Shown in pieces: positions 9,225 to 18,893 of a stretch of DNA of 64,000 bases. The notes beneath the pieces were generated by a model. That model searched no databases and was not told where the DNA came from. It saw only the letters and a program-made list of their open reading frames with translations. The position numbers and the translations under genes are program-made. The DNA lies in assembly GCF_947499695.1 (NCBI RefSeq), contig NZ_CANMPQ010000002.1, positions 620,001-684,000 on the forward strand, written 5' to 3'. Position 1 is the stretch's first letter. Every line of letters begins with the position of its first letter. This DNA is from an uncultured Allomuricauda sp. GTDB lineage: Bacteria; Bacteroidota; Bacteroidia; Flavobacteriales; Flavobacteriaceae.

Positions 9225-11642
9225 TTATTCTGTTCGTAGACTTTTTAAAGGTTGAATCAATGCGGCTACTATAGATTGATAACTGATGGTAAGCAAAGCG
9301 ATCAAAATAGCAATGGACCCTGCTCCCATGATAACTTCCCATCCTATAGTGATACGGTAGGCAAAACCCTCTAACCAATGATTCATTATAAACCATGCTA
9401 TCGGTACGGCAATTGCAATGGACATTAATATCAATTTCATAAAACCTAAGGTCAAAAGTTTGTAAATGCTTCTGAAAGGTGCACCCAAGACAACACGAAT
9501 ACTGATTTCTTTTTTACGCCGTTCCACCATAAAGGCTGATAAAGCAAATAAGCCCAAACAGGCCACGAAAATGGCAAAAAGTGTAAAGCTGTTGAATATT
9601 TTCCCCATGCGCTGAACATCTTCATGCATTTGCGCGAATCGTTGATCTAAAAAACTATAACTGATAGCTTGTCCAGGCACATTCTTATTCCAAATAGAAG
9701 TAATAGAGTTTAGTGATTCACTAATGTTTCCAGACCTGATTTTAACCGCAACAGTTCCCAAACCATTTCCAATAGTTAAGGCCACAGGAGCTATGTCTTC
9801 TTTAAGGGAGGCAAAATGAAAATTTTCTACAACACCCACGATTGTCCAATGCTGATGATTATTATCCAGTTGCTTTCCCAATGGATCCTCAAGTCCTAGA
9901 TTATGTACTAGTTTTTGATTGATGATAACTGAGTTTACCGAATCGGAAGCGAATTGCTTTGAGAAATCCCTTCCCTGCGTTACGTTAATCCCTAAGGTTT
10001 TGATATAATCGTAGTCTACCTGCCAAGTTTGACTTAAAATGCCGTTACTTTCGCTTCCATCACCCACTTTATTAAATGTAGTTTGATTGCGCCAGAAACC
10101 GTCAATAGGCAGATAACTACCTAAAGTAACCTGTTCTATTTGAGGTAATTGTAGTAACTGCTCCTTAAAATTTTCAGCATTATTTCCCAGAATATAGGTT
10201 CCTTCCAATAGTACTACCTGGTCTTTGTCATACCCCACTTCTTTGTTTAAAATGAAGTCCATCTGATTATGAATAACAAGTGTGGAGACTATCAAAATCA
10301 CGGATGCCGCAAACTGAAAAATCACTAATCCATTTCTTAGGCCAATACTCTTAGTCCCAGCAGTAACACTTCCTTTTAACACATTTACAGGTCTAAAGGC
10401 CGATAAATAAAATGCAGGGTATAATCCGGCTATTACACCAATAATCAAGGCCGAAGCAAATACTACAGGCAAGAACCACAAAGACACCCATGGCATTTCA
10501 ATATTTTTTGACGCAATGGAATTAAAGAAAGGAAGTAGTCCCCAAGCAAATACTACTCCTAGCACAAAGGATATAAGACTGAATAATGTGGATTCAGCAA
10601 GAAACTGAGCTATTAGGTTTTTCTTGTATGCTCCCACCGTTTTGCGTAGCCCAACCTCCTTAGCTCGGCTTGCAGATTTTGCGGTAGATAAATTAACAAA
10701 ATTGATGACTGCCAATAGCAGAATAAAAATGGCGATTATACCAAAAAACCAAACAAAACGAATGTCGCCATGTTTCAATCCGTCAGCCATTTTAGCGTCC
10801 GATTTTAGATAGATGTCTCCAATGGGCTGTAATTTATATGATGTCGTTTTTAGGACATTGATGAATGCCGCATCTCGACCTCTTTTAATTTGTGCTGGAA
10901 TCACATAATCGGCTATGATGGAGGTCATTTTTTGCTCTAGGTTAGCTATATCACTTCCTTCATCCAACAGAACATAGGTAAAGTAATTCTGCGAAGTCCA
11001 GTTCATACGCGTATCCTCAATGGGCAATATGAAATCAAAGCTCAAATGCGAATTGTCTGAAGTCTTGGTCATTATACCTGCAACGGTATATGGCTTGCTT
11101 GAATCATCGTCCAAAACCAGTGTTTTTCCTAGAGCATTGTTATCTGGAAAATACTTCTTTGCCATAGTTTCTGAGATCACAATGTTCCCTGGTTGGGCAA
11201 GAGCTTCATCGGGGCTTCCTTGTTCAAGGGAGATTTCCAAAATCTCGAATAATTCCTGATCTGCGTGAATAAAACCGACTTCAAAATTATTCTGGGTCTC
11301 TCCGGGCAATCGGATGGCTCTTTTATGATTTAAATGGGATGCAGAACCGTGTATTTTTCCAGCTTTTTCAATTTCAGGAAAATCGGCCATCAAAGTCTCA
11401 GCAAGAGGTAGGGGAAAATGTGTACTCTTCATGAGTTCTCCATCTAATTCCGCCTCTAGAACAACTCTGTAAATACGATCGTTTTTAGCATAGTGTTTAT
11501 CATAACCCAATTCATCATTTATAAATAGCGCGATTAATAAACAAGCAGCTATACCAACTGAAAAACCACCAATTTTGATGAACGTAAAAAGCCGTTCTTT
11601 TCTGATATTCCTCCAAGCTATTTTTAGATAGGTTTTATACAT
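9225..11642 (-). CDS. ABC transporter permease, double MacB_PCD/FtsX (permease 9)
   Basis: 805 residues when started at ATG 11642 (MYKTYLKIAWRNIRK), which restores the 17-bp intergenic spacing typical of the unit; an ATG at 11660 would add MNQKIT and overlap the upstream stop. Subgroup A, with the permeases at 21402 and 26247: the second periplasmic domain has the shared pattern GxxAVKI...IWNK.VPGQ..SYSFLDQRF. Coupling regions are RAKEVGLRKTVGAYK and KKEISIRVVLGAPF; the latter has Val for the usual Lys. Tail QPLKSLRTE. Confidence 0.93.
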   Translation of the reverse strand: MYKTYLKIAWRNIRKERLFTFIKIGGFSVGIAACLLIALFINDELGYDKHYAKNDRIYRVVLEAELDGELMKSTHFPLPLAETLMADFPEIEKAGKIHGSASHLNHKRAIRLPGETQNNFEVGFIHADQELFEILEISLEQGSPDEALAQPGNIVISETMAKKYFPDNNALGKTLVLDDDSSKPYTVAGIMTKTSDNSHLSFDFILPIEDTRMNWTSQNYFTYVLLDEGSDIANLEQKMTSIIADYVIPAQIKRGRDAAFINVLKTTSYKLQPIGDIYLKSDAKMADGLKHGDIRFVWFFGIIAIFILLLAVINFVNLSTAKSASRAKEVGLRKTVGAYKKNLIAQFLAESTLFSLISFVLGVVFAWGLLPFFNSIASKNIEMPWVSLWFLPVVFASALIIGVIAGLYPAFYLSAFRPVNVLKGSVTAGTKSIGLRNGLVIFQFAASVILIVSTLVIHNQMDFILNKEVGYDKDQVVLLEGTYILGNNAENFKEQLLQLPQIEQVTLGSYLPIDGFWRNQTTFNKVGDGSESNGILSQTWQVDYDYIKTLGINVTQGRDFSKQFASDSVNSVIINQKLVHNLGLEDPLGKQLDNNHQHWTIVGVVENFHFASLKEDIAPVALTIGNGLGTVAVKIRSGNISESLNSITSIWNKNVPGQAISYSFLDQRFAQMHEDVQRMGKIFNSFTLFAIFVACLGLFALSAFMVERRKKEISIRVVLGAPFRSIYKLLTLGFMKLILMSIAIAVPIAWFIMNHWLEGFAYRITIGWEVIMGAGSIAILIALLTISYQSIVAALIQPLKSLRTE

Positions 11643-11659
11643 GGTGATTTTTTGATTCA

Positions 11660-14026
11660 TTATTCAGTTCGAAGACTTTTTATGGGGTTAACCAATGATG
11701 CCCTTATAGATTGAAAGCTCACGGTCGACAAAGCAATGAACAAGACCATAAATCCGGCTGCAAGGAATACCCACCATTGAATTTCTATGTGAAATGCAAA
11801 TTCTTGCAACCATTGGTTCATTCCGAACCAGGCAATCGGTATTGCTATTATAAATGCAATGAATACTAATTTTAAGAAATCTTTGGAAAGCATATTGACC
11901 AGGCGTACCGCACTGGCACCTAAGACTTTTCTTATACCAATTTCTTTAAAACGTTGTTCAGTCATAAATGCTGACAAACCATAAAGGCCCATACATGAAA
12001 TGAAAATCGCAAGGAGAGCGAATACATTAAAAATGGTCCCCATACGTTGTTCACTTTGGTACTGGGCATCCAAATCGCCATCCACAAAATTATAAGTGAG
12101 CGGATAAGCGGGATTTAAGCGACCGTAAATATCTTTCAAAGCGGCAATGGTGCTCTCGGTTGTTTTGGGAGCGGCTTTAATTACGGTAATAGAACCAAAC
12201 TCTTTATTTTGAATCAGAAGGGGCTCTATGGCATATTGAAGAGGTTTGTAGTTAAAATCTTTTACAACACCTATTATAGTGCCTTTGTCTCCTCTAAAAG
12301 TTAGGCTTTTGCCAACTGCAGTTTCCGCATCGTACCCCATAATGCCTGCGGCGGTTTCATTAATTAAATAGTCGTTGTTTTCTGTGGAGGTCTTCGAAAA
12401 ACTTCTTCCATTGGCCAGTTTCATTTGAAAAACATCCAGAAAATTTTGATCTGTGACCAAGCTTGGAAAAAGTACTTGCGAATCAGGGTCTTTGCCATCC
12501 CAATGAATATCAAAATCACCAGTTATTAGATTAGCTGGCAAATCGGCCACAATAGAGAAATTGCTGGTTAATGGGTTCTGGTTGAGAGCTGATCTTAGGG
12601 CTTCCTGCTTTCCCCACATTTCACCTTCCATTGGCACGTAGATAAGATTGGATTTGTCGTACCCTAGATTTTTATTCTTTATAAAATTCAATTGGTTGTA
12701 AATAACCATAGTGCCAATCAGTAGTAAAACCGATACCACAAATTGAGTGATCACCAATCCATTTCGGAAAACAAGATTGTACTTGGAAAGCTTCAGTCTA
12801 CCTTTTAAAACTTTGATCGGCTTGAACCCCGATAAAAATAATGCAGGATAGCTGCCAGAGATTAAACCGGTGATAAGGGCAATAGCTAAAAGGGAAACCC
12901 AAAGATTATTATCACCTAAGCTAAACAACAGTTCCTTTTGGGCAAGATTATTAAAGGCCGGTAGAAATAAATACACGATACCAACCGCTAGGATTAGAGA
13001 AATAAATGAAATCATAAGCGATTCCCCTAAAAACTGAAATATTAACTGACGACGCCCAGCACCAATTACTTTTCGTAAACCAACTTCTTTAGCTCTTCTA
13101 GCAGAGCGTGCAGTTGCTAGGTTCATATAATTAATACAGGCTACGATTAAGATAATGAAGGCAGCAATAAAAAAGATGTTTACATATAAAACATTTCCGT
13201 GTCCTGGAAGATCTATCTGCAAATTGGACCTTAAATGAATATCCTTTAAAGCTTGTAAATTGAATGTGATTACAAACTCGGGTTGTCTTTTGGCATAGAT
13301 TTGATTAATCTTTTCGGTTACTATGTTTACATCGTCTTGGGAAGAAATAGCACCTTCTTCGAATTGGAAATATCCATAAAAATTAAAGCTGTCCCATACC
13401 TTATTGATGAGGTCGTTATCAGTTTTTGCGAGATATGCCATTGGCATGATCATATTAAACTGCAAATGTGAATTGGGCGGGACATCGGCCATTACCCCAG
13501 TAACGGTAAAGATGTCACGATTGTCTATTTTAATGGTCTTCCCTAAGGCGTTTGCCGATCCGAAGAATTTTTTCGCTGTTTTTTCTGTAATCAAGATACC
13601 ATCTGGTTTGGCAAGCGCGGTTGTTGCATTTCCTTCGATGAGTGGAAAGGTGAACATATCCAAAAAATTGGAATCAGCGTAAAAAATGGGCTCCTCCTTG
13701 AATTTCTGATTGTCTATCTCCACCAAAGCCTCGAAGGGCGCGCTTAAGCGAAGACTAGATGTTATCTCTGACACTTGATCGGGAATCTGCTCAATCATAC
13801 CCGCAGGACTTACCGCAGCTTTGAAATCTTCATTTGCTATGGCAGTTAACCTATATATTTCATCTGAATTGGTGTGAAAGGTGTCGTAGCTGGATTCATT
13901 TTGGACCCATAGTAGAATTAGGATACTACAAGCCATTCCTATGGCTAATCCGCCTAGGTTTAATAAGGAGTACCATTTGTGCTGAATAAAATTTCGCCAG
14001 GCAATTTTCAAATAGTTCTTGAACAT
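11660..14026 (-). CDS. ABC transporter permease, double MacB_PCD/FtsX (permease 8)
   Basis: 788 residues from ATG 14026 (MFKNYLKIAWRNFIQHKW). An earlier in-frame start at 14077 would overlap the preceding gene by 35 bases and adds a hydrophilic stretch foreign to the family. The N-terminal segment SLLNLGGLAIGMACSILILL is TM1. PGHGNVLYVNIFFIAAF precedes the first FtsX block, RRAKEVGLRKVIGAGR. The second block has EQRFKEIGIRKVLGASA. The DIHLRSNLQIDLP stretch in the first periplasmic domain corresponds to the DIHL motif found in most paralogues. Tail NPIKSLRTE. Confidence 0.93.
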   Translation of the reverse strand: MFKNYLKIAWRNFIQHKWYSLLNLGGLAIGMACSILILLWVQNESSYDTFHTNSDEIYRLTAIANEDFKAAVSPAGMIEQIPDQVSEITSSLRLSAPFEALVEIDNQKFKEEPIFYADSNFLDMFTFPLIEGNATTALAKPDGILITEKTAKKFFGSANALGKTIKIDNRDIFTVTGVMADVPPNSHLQFNMIMPMAYLAKTDNDLINKVWDSFNFYGYFQFEEGAISSQDDVNIVTEKINQIYAKRQPEFVITFNLQALKDIHLRSNLQIDLPGHGNVLYVNIFFIAAFIILIVACINYMNLATARSARRAKEVGLRKVIGAGRRQLIFQFLGESLMISFISLILAVGIVYLFLPAFNNLAQKELLFSLGDNNLWVSLLAIALITGLISGSYPALFLSGFKPIKVLKGRLKLSKYNLVFRNGLVITQFVVSVLLLIGTMVIYNQLNFIKNKNLGYDKSNLIYVPMEGEMWGKQEALRSALNQNPLTSNFSIVADLPANLITGDFDIHWDGKDPDSQVLFPSLVTDQNFLDVFQMKLANGRSFSKTSTENNDYLINETAAGIMGYDAETAVGKSLTFRGDKGTIIGVVKDFNYKPLQYAIEPLLIQNKEFGSITVIKAAPKTTESTIAALKDIYGRLNPAYPLTYNFVDGDLDAQYQSEQRMGTIFNVFALLAIFISCMGLYGLSAFMTEQRFKEIGIRKVLGASAVRLVNMLSKDFLKLVFIAFIIAIPIAWFGMNQWLQEFAFHIEIQWWVFLAAGFMVLFIALSTVSFQSIRASLVNPIKSLRTE

Positions 14027-14042
14027 GATTTTTCGTTTTTGA

Positions 14043-16442
14043 TTATTCCATTCTGAGACTTTTGACAGGATTGGCATTTGCTGCCCTTATGGCCTGAAAA
14101 CTTACCGTGATTACCGTGACTAACATGGCCCCAATCATGGCTAAGGCAAAAATCCACCACTCCAAAATAACGCGGTAAGGATATTCTTGTAGCCAACCAT
14201 TCATTACATAGTAAGCAATGGGTACGGCGATAAAACAGGATACCGTTACGAGTTTTAGAAAATCTTTGGAAAGCATGTTCCAAACATTAAATACAGAAGC
14301 CCCCAACACTTTTCGCACACCAATTTCTTTAGTCCGCTGTTCGGCTACAAAAGAGGTGAGGCCGAACAAACCAAGACAACTTATGATTATGGCCAAAGCT
14401 GTAAAGATTCCAGAAAGTCGTCCAACCCGCTCTTCAGCGGCAAATTTTTTGCCGTACTGTTCATCCACAAATTGGTATTCGAATGGGATATCGGGGAAAT
14501 GCTCTCGAAATATTCCTTCAATGACGGCAATGTTCTGTGTTGCACTTTGGGTGGGATTTAGTCTTAGATTATAGTAACTAAAATTATTGTCGCGATCATA
14601 TACATACCAACCTTGTTTTACCGGCTCGTAGGGAGATTGGGCAATGATATCTTCAACAACTCCAACAATTGTGCGAGTCGGACCAGGGTCTTCTTCGTTT
14701 GTACCTCGAATAAGCATTCCGACAGGGTTTTCTACACCCATATATTTTACCGCAGTTTCATTGATAAGTATTCCGAGTGAATCCGATGCAAATTCCCTGG
14801 AAAAATCTCTTCCTTGAACTATTTTTAAATTCAATGATTTTGCGTATTCTGGAGAAACTTCAGTCCATGCAAAGTCCTCTTGAAAACCTTCAGGCTTACC
14901 TTCCCATGTATAACCGCTTCTGTTAGACCAAATTCTTGTGGTTGGACTACTGGAGGTAGACATTTCAACTACGGCCCCGGAGTTTATGAACTCATCCCTC
15001 ATCAAATCCGTTTTACCAATAAAATCACGACTAAAAGTGGGCACTTGAATGAGTCCTTCCTTGTCGTAGCCAACGGGCCTGTTTTTGGCGAAGTTAATTT
15101 GTTGCATCACAATTACAGTTCCAATAATAAAAGCAACGGATACTGTAAATTGAAAAACAACGAGAATTTTTCGAGGGGTACCGGCATGCTTTCCTGCTTT
15201 GAAAGTGCCTTTTAAAACATCGACAGGATTGAAAGAGGACAGGTACAATGCAGGGTAGCTTCCCGCCAACAAAGCAGTTAATAGAATAAAGACGACTGAA
15301 GCCAGCCAGAAAACTGGGCTGCCCCATGGAAATGAGATTTCCTTGCGAGCAAGTTCATTAAAACCGTCTAAAGAAACCAATACGATCAACAATGCAATGG
15401 TAAAGGCAAATAAAACCACCAAGAAGGATTCCCCTAAAAATTGATTTATCAATTGATTGCGCTGTGATCCAATAGATTTTCGGATACCAACTTCCTTTGC
15501 TCTTTTTTCTGACCTTGCCGTACTCAAGTTCATAAAGTTGATACAGGCCAACAGTAAAACAAATGCGCCAATAATGCCAAACAACCACACGTATTTGATA
15601 CGACCTCCAACTTGCTTGCCACCTTCAAAATTGCTACGCAAATACCAATCTTTCATCGGCAAAAGAAAAAGCTGTGGATTGAATTCCGCAGTATCCTCGT
15701 TCAGATCTTTTTTTACGTCTCTAATAATACTATTTACGTTCTCCAAATTGGCATTTTCAGCTAGCTGCACGAAGAGCTGAAAGGAATTGTTGCCCCAATT
15801 GTCCTCTCCTTCTTGAACCCATTCGTTGATAGAAACATAGTGGTCCCAAGGGATTAAATATTCTGTGTCGCTAAATGAGCTATTGTAGGGAATATCTTTA
15901 TAGACAGCGGTAACCATTAAATCATGTTGGTTACTTGCTTTTACCACTTTTCCAATAGGGTCTTCAGCTCCAAAAAGAGCTTCAGCCACGGATTCGGATA
16001 GCATAATTGAATTTATCTCGCGAAGCCCATCTTTATCTCCCTTTACTATTTGTAGTTCAAGAAATTCTGGAGCTTCACGCTGCATATAATTTCCTGGTCT
16101 GGAAATACTGGTCTCGTTATACTTTAAATACAGGTCATTGGTCCATGAAGACATAATCAAGTGTTCAAAGTTGTCCATGTAGCCGTCTCGCAAGGCATTT
16201 TCCAGCGGTCTTGGAATTGCCGGTCCTGTGCCAATATTCCCATTGAAAGTTTGGGACTGCATCATTTGGGCAATTTTATCATGATTCGAGAAATGATTGT
16301 TATGGGATAACTCATCATGCATCCAAAGACCAATGATGAGGGTAACTGCCATCCCCAATGCCAGTCCACCTACATTGATGATGGTATAGCTCTTATTTTT
16401 TGAGAGGTTTCTCCAGGCAATTTTCAAATAGTTCTTTAACAT
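14043..16442 (-). CDS. ABC transporter permease, double MacB_PCD/FtsX (permease 7)
   Basis: 799 residues. Subgroup C, with FEGGKQVGGRIKYVWLFGI ahead of TM2 and INFMNLSTARSEKRAKEVG in the first FtsX block. Its first periplasmic domain contains PLENALRDGYMDNFEHLI where paralogues have PxxxxLxxDFPExE, so the acidic FPEIE-like motif is altered. The second domain is longer between DPVG and IIGV-type motifs (an insertion around EEDPGPTRTIVGVVEDI). Tail NPVKSLRME. The gap to the upstream permease is 17 bp. Confidence 0.93.
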   Translation of the reverse strand: MLKNYLKIAWRNLSKNKSYTIINVGGLALGMAVTLIIGLWMHDELSHNNHFSNHDKIAQMMQSQTFNGNIGTGPAIPRPLENALRDGYMDNFEHLIMSSWTNDLYLKYNETSISRPGNYMQREAPEFLELQIVKGDKDGLREINSIMLSESVAEALFGAEDPIGKVVKASNQHDLMVTAVYKDIPYNSSFSDTEYLIPWDHYVSINEWVQEGEDNWGNNSFQLFVQLAENANLENVNSIIRDVKKDLNEDTAEFNPQLFLLPMKDWYLRSNFEGGKQVGGRIKYVWLFGIIGAFVLLLACINFMNLSTARSEKRAKEVGIRKSIGSQRNQLINQFLGESFLVVLFAFTIALLIVLVSLDGFNELARKEISFPWGSPVFWLASVVFILLTALLAGSYPALYLSSFNPVDVLKGTFKAGKHAGTPRKILVVFQFTVSVAFIIGTVIVMQQINFAKNRPVGYDKEGLIQVPTFSRDFIGKTDLMRDEFINSGAVVEMSTSSSPTTRIWSNRSGYTWEGKPEGFQEDFAWTEVSPEYAKSLNLKIVQGRDFSREFASDSLGILINETAVKYMGVENPVGMLIRGTNEEDPGPTRTIVGVVEDIIAQSPYEPVKQGWYVYDRDNNFSYYNLRLNPTQSATQNIAVIEGIFREHFPDIPFEYQFVDEQYGKKFAAEERVGRLSGIFTALAIIISCLGLFGLTSFVAEQRTKEIGVRKVLGASVFNVWNMLSKDFLKLVTVSCFIAVPIAYYVMNGWLQEYPYRVILEWWIFALAMIGAMLVTVITVSFQAIRAANANPVKSLRME

Positions 16443-16459
16443 GATTGTTGTTTTTTGAT

Positions 16460-18871
16460 TTATTCAGTTCGAAGACTCTTAATAGGGTTTGCCAATGATG
16501 CCTTCAACGATTGAAAACTTACAGTGAGCATTGCAATAACTAAAAGCAAAAGAAAAGGCCATAAAAAGAAACTCCAGTGAATGGAAATGCTAAAAGCGTA
16601 ACTTTTTAACCAATGATTCGCCATAAACCATGAGAGCGGAATGGCAATAGCAAATGAGATTATCAATAGAGTGCTAAATTCAGTAAACAGGAGTCTTAAA
16701 ATATTAACCACTGATGCGCCAAGTACTTTTCTAATTCCGATTTCCTTTGTCCTTTGAAGTGTGGTAAAAGAAGCCAATCCAAAAAGACCAAGGCAAGCTA
16801 CAAGGATAGCCAAAATCGTAAATAGACTGAAGACCTTTCCAAATTGTCTGTCCTGCAGGTATTGAGCGTTAAAATGATCATCAAGAAAGAAATGTTCAAA
16901 AGTATTTCCTGGGAAAAACTTTTCCCATTGGTCTTGTACAACCGCCATTGTTTGAGCTACTTGTTGTGGCTGAACTTTCAGGGAGAAAAAACCATAAACA
17001 TCGGGAACCAAGCACAATATCAGCGGTTCATAGGACTGATGTAATGATTGTTGATGGAAATTCTCAATAACCCCTACAATTATATATTGATTGCCCCAAA
17101 ATTCGATTTCCTTTCCAATAGCTTCGTCCGGATTATCAAAACCTAATTGTTGAACACCCTTTCGATTAAACACCACCGTGCTTTTATCGGCCCCAAAATC
17201 CTTTGAAAAGCTGCGCCCAGCAATTAGTTCCATACCATAAAGACTCATAAAGTCATGGTCCACTCTCATAAATCGGTATTGCTTTTGCTCACTGTCACTT
17301 TGCGTAACAAGACGAATGCCTCCTGCGTTGATGCCACCATCTTGCCCTGGAACAGTAGAAGAAACAGCAGCCATATCGATAAAAGGGAACTGAGTCAAAG
17401 CTGTTTTAAAAGATTCTTTGCGATTTACAAAGGTCGAATCTGCCACAATGGGAGGTTTAATAACCAACGTTTGATCAATGTTGATGCCAAGAGATTGATC
17501 ACGCATAAAATTGATTTGTTTATAGACCACAAATGATCCAATAAGCAAAAACAGTGACGCTGCAAATTGAAACACCACTAAAGATTTCCGTAATGTCTGA
17601 CCCTGGTTTGAACTGGTAATAGTGCCTTTTAAGACCTCAACAGGCTTAAAACTGGATAACACAAATGCAGGGTAAGAACCTGAAAGAATTACCCCTAGTG
17701 TAAAAACTGTTATTAGCCCCACCCAAAATAGTGGTCTAGCAAATAAGGTAACAGACATTTGTTGTCCTGAAAGTGCATTAAAGCTTGTTAGCGAAACAAG
17801 CATGAACAAAATTGCAAAGACTAAAGCAAGACCATTGAACAAGGCAGATTCGCAAAAGAATTGTACAATCAATTGTTTTCTTAAAGACCCAATAGCCTTT
17901 CTTACCCCAACTTCTTTTGCCCTATTGACGGCTCTGGCGGTTGCTAGGTTGATATAATTTACCCAGGCAATAATAATTATGAAGATAGCAACTCCCAAAA
18001 GTAGATAGACCATATCCTTATTTCCGTTGGGTTCTGCTTCTTCCATATAATTGGAAGTAAGATGAATATCGGTTAGAGGCTGCAAATTATAGGTTACGGC
18101 TGCATTGAATCTCTCTAAAAGTTCACCTACATGTGTTTCGGCGATAGGGACAAACTTGTCCTCTACTTCAGCAGGAATAGCACCTTCAGCTAACAAAACA
18201 TAAGTCAAACATCCATCCCAATCCCAAGCGGTATCTGGGGTGTTATTCCCGATATTATTCAAAAAAGTGGGATAGGAAACGAGCATCTTACTCTTGAGAT
18301 GAGTATTTCTAGGCATATCTTCAAAGACACCAGTGATGGTGTAATCGTTAGTTCCGTTTGCATTTATTACTCTACCCACGACATCTGTTGTCCCAAATAT
18401 TTGGTTGGCAGTTGACTCAGAGATTACCACGGTGTCTGGCTGATCCAAAATTCCTTCGGTTTGACCATAAATAAGGGGGTAAGAAAAAATTTCAAAAAAC
18501 GAGGTTTGCGAGTAATAGACCTTATCAATTTTTAATGGATTATTATTTACCTCAACAATGATGTCACCTGCCGGGATGACCTTTACAAAATTCTCAATTT
18601 CAGGAATTTCTTCAGCGAAAACATTACCTGCAGCATATGCTCCTGCCGCCCACTGCGTTGAAAGTTTCCCATTGTCATAGCGATCTTGTTGGATTCTGTA
18701 AATACGATCTTTGTTTACGTGGAACTCATCATAGCCCATTTCAAAGAAAACATATTGAAGAATCATAAAACATGCGGTAATGCCAATAGCCAAACCACCA
18801 ATATTTATGAATGAATAAACCTTGTTTTTAAGTAAGTTTCTCCAAGCGATTTTAATATGATTTTTTAACAT
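16460..18871 (-). CDS. ABC transporter permease, double MacB_PCD/FtsX (permease 6)
   Basis: 803 residues. Subgroup B: LTDIHLTSNYMEEAEPNGN precedes TM2, and AWVNYINLATARAVNRAKE and GVRKAIGSLRKQ form the first coupling region. The second periplasmic domain contains VIENFHQQSLHQSYEPLIL, the same HQQSL element as in the adjacent permease at 18894, which suggests that these two neighbours descend from a local duplication. The last FtsX block has RTKEIGIRKVLGASVVN. Tail NPIKSLRTE. Confidence 0.93.
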   Translation of the reverse strand: MLKNHIKIAWRNLLKNKVYSFINIGGLAIGITACFMILQYVFFEMGYDEFHVNKDRIYRIQQDRYDNGKLSTQWAAGAYAAGNVFAEEIPEIENFVKVIPAGDIIVEVNNNPLKIDKVYYSQTSFFEIFSYPLIYGQTEGILDQPDTVVISESTANQIFGTTDVVGRVINANGTNDYTITGVFEDMPRNTHLKSKMLVSYPTFLNNIGNNTPDTAWDWDGCLTYVLLAEGAIPAEVEDKFVPIAETHVGELLERFNAAVTYNLQPLTDIHLTSNYMEEAEPNGNKDMVYLLLGVAIFIIIIAWVNYINLATARAVNRAKEVGVRKAIGSLRKQLIVQFFCESALFNGLALVFAILFMLVSLTSFNALSGQQMSVTLFARPLFWVGLITVFTLGVILSGSYPAFVLSSFKPVEVLKGTITSSNQGQTLRKSLVVFQFAASLFLLIGSFVVYKQINFMRDQSLGINIDQTLVIKPPIVADSTFVNRKESFKTALTQFPFIDMAAVSSTVPGQDGGINAGGIRLVTQSDSEQKQYRFMRVDHDFMSLYGMELIAGRSFSKDFGADKSTVVFNRKGVQQLGFDNPDEAIGKEIEFWGNQYIIVGVIENFHQQSLHQSYEPLILCLVPDVYGFFSLKVQPQQVAQTMAVVQDQWEKFFPGNTFEHFFLDDHFNAQYLQDRQFGKVFSLFTILAILVACLGLFGLASFTTLQRTKEIGIRKVLGASVVNILRLLFTEFSTLLIISFAIAIPLSWFMANHWLKSYAFSISIHWSFFLWPFLLLLVIAMLTVSFQSLKASLANPIKSLRTE

Positions 18872-18893
18872 GATTCCTCGTTTTTTGATTTGA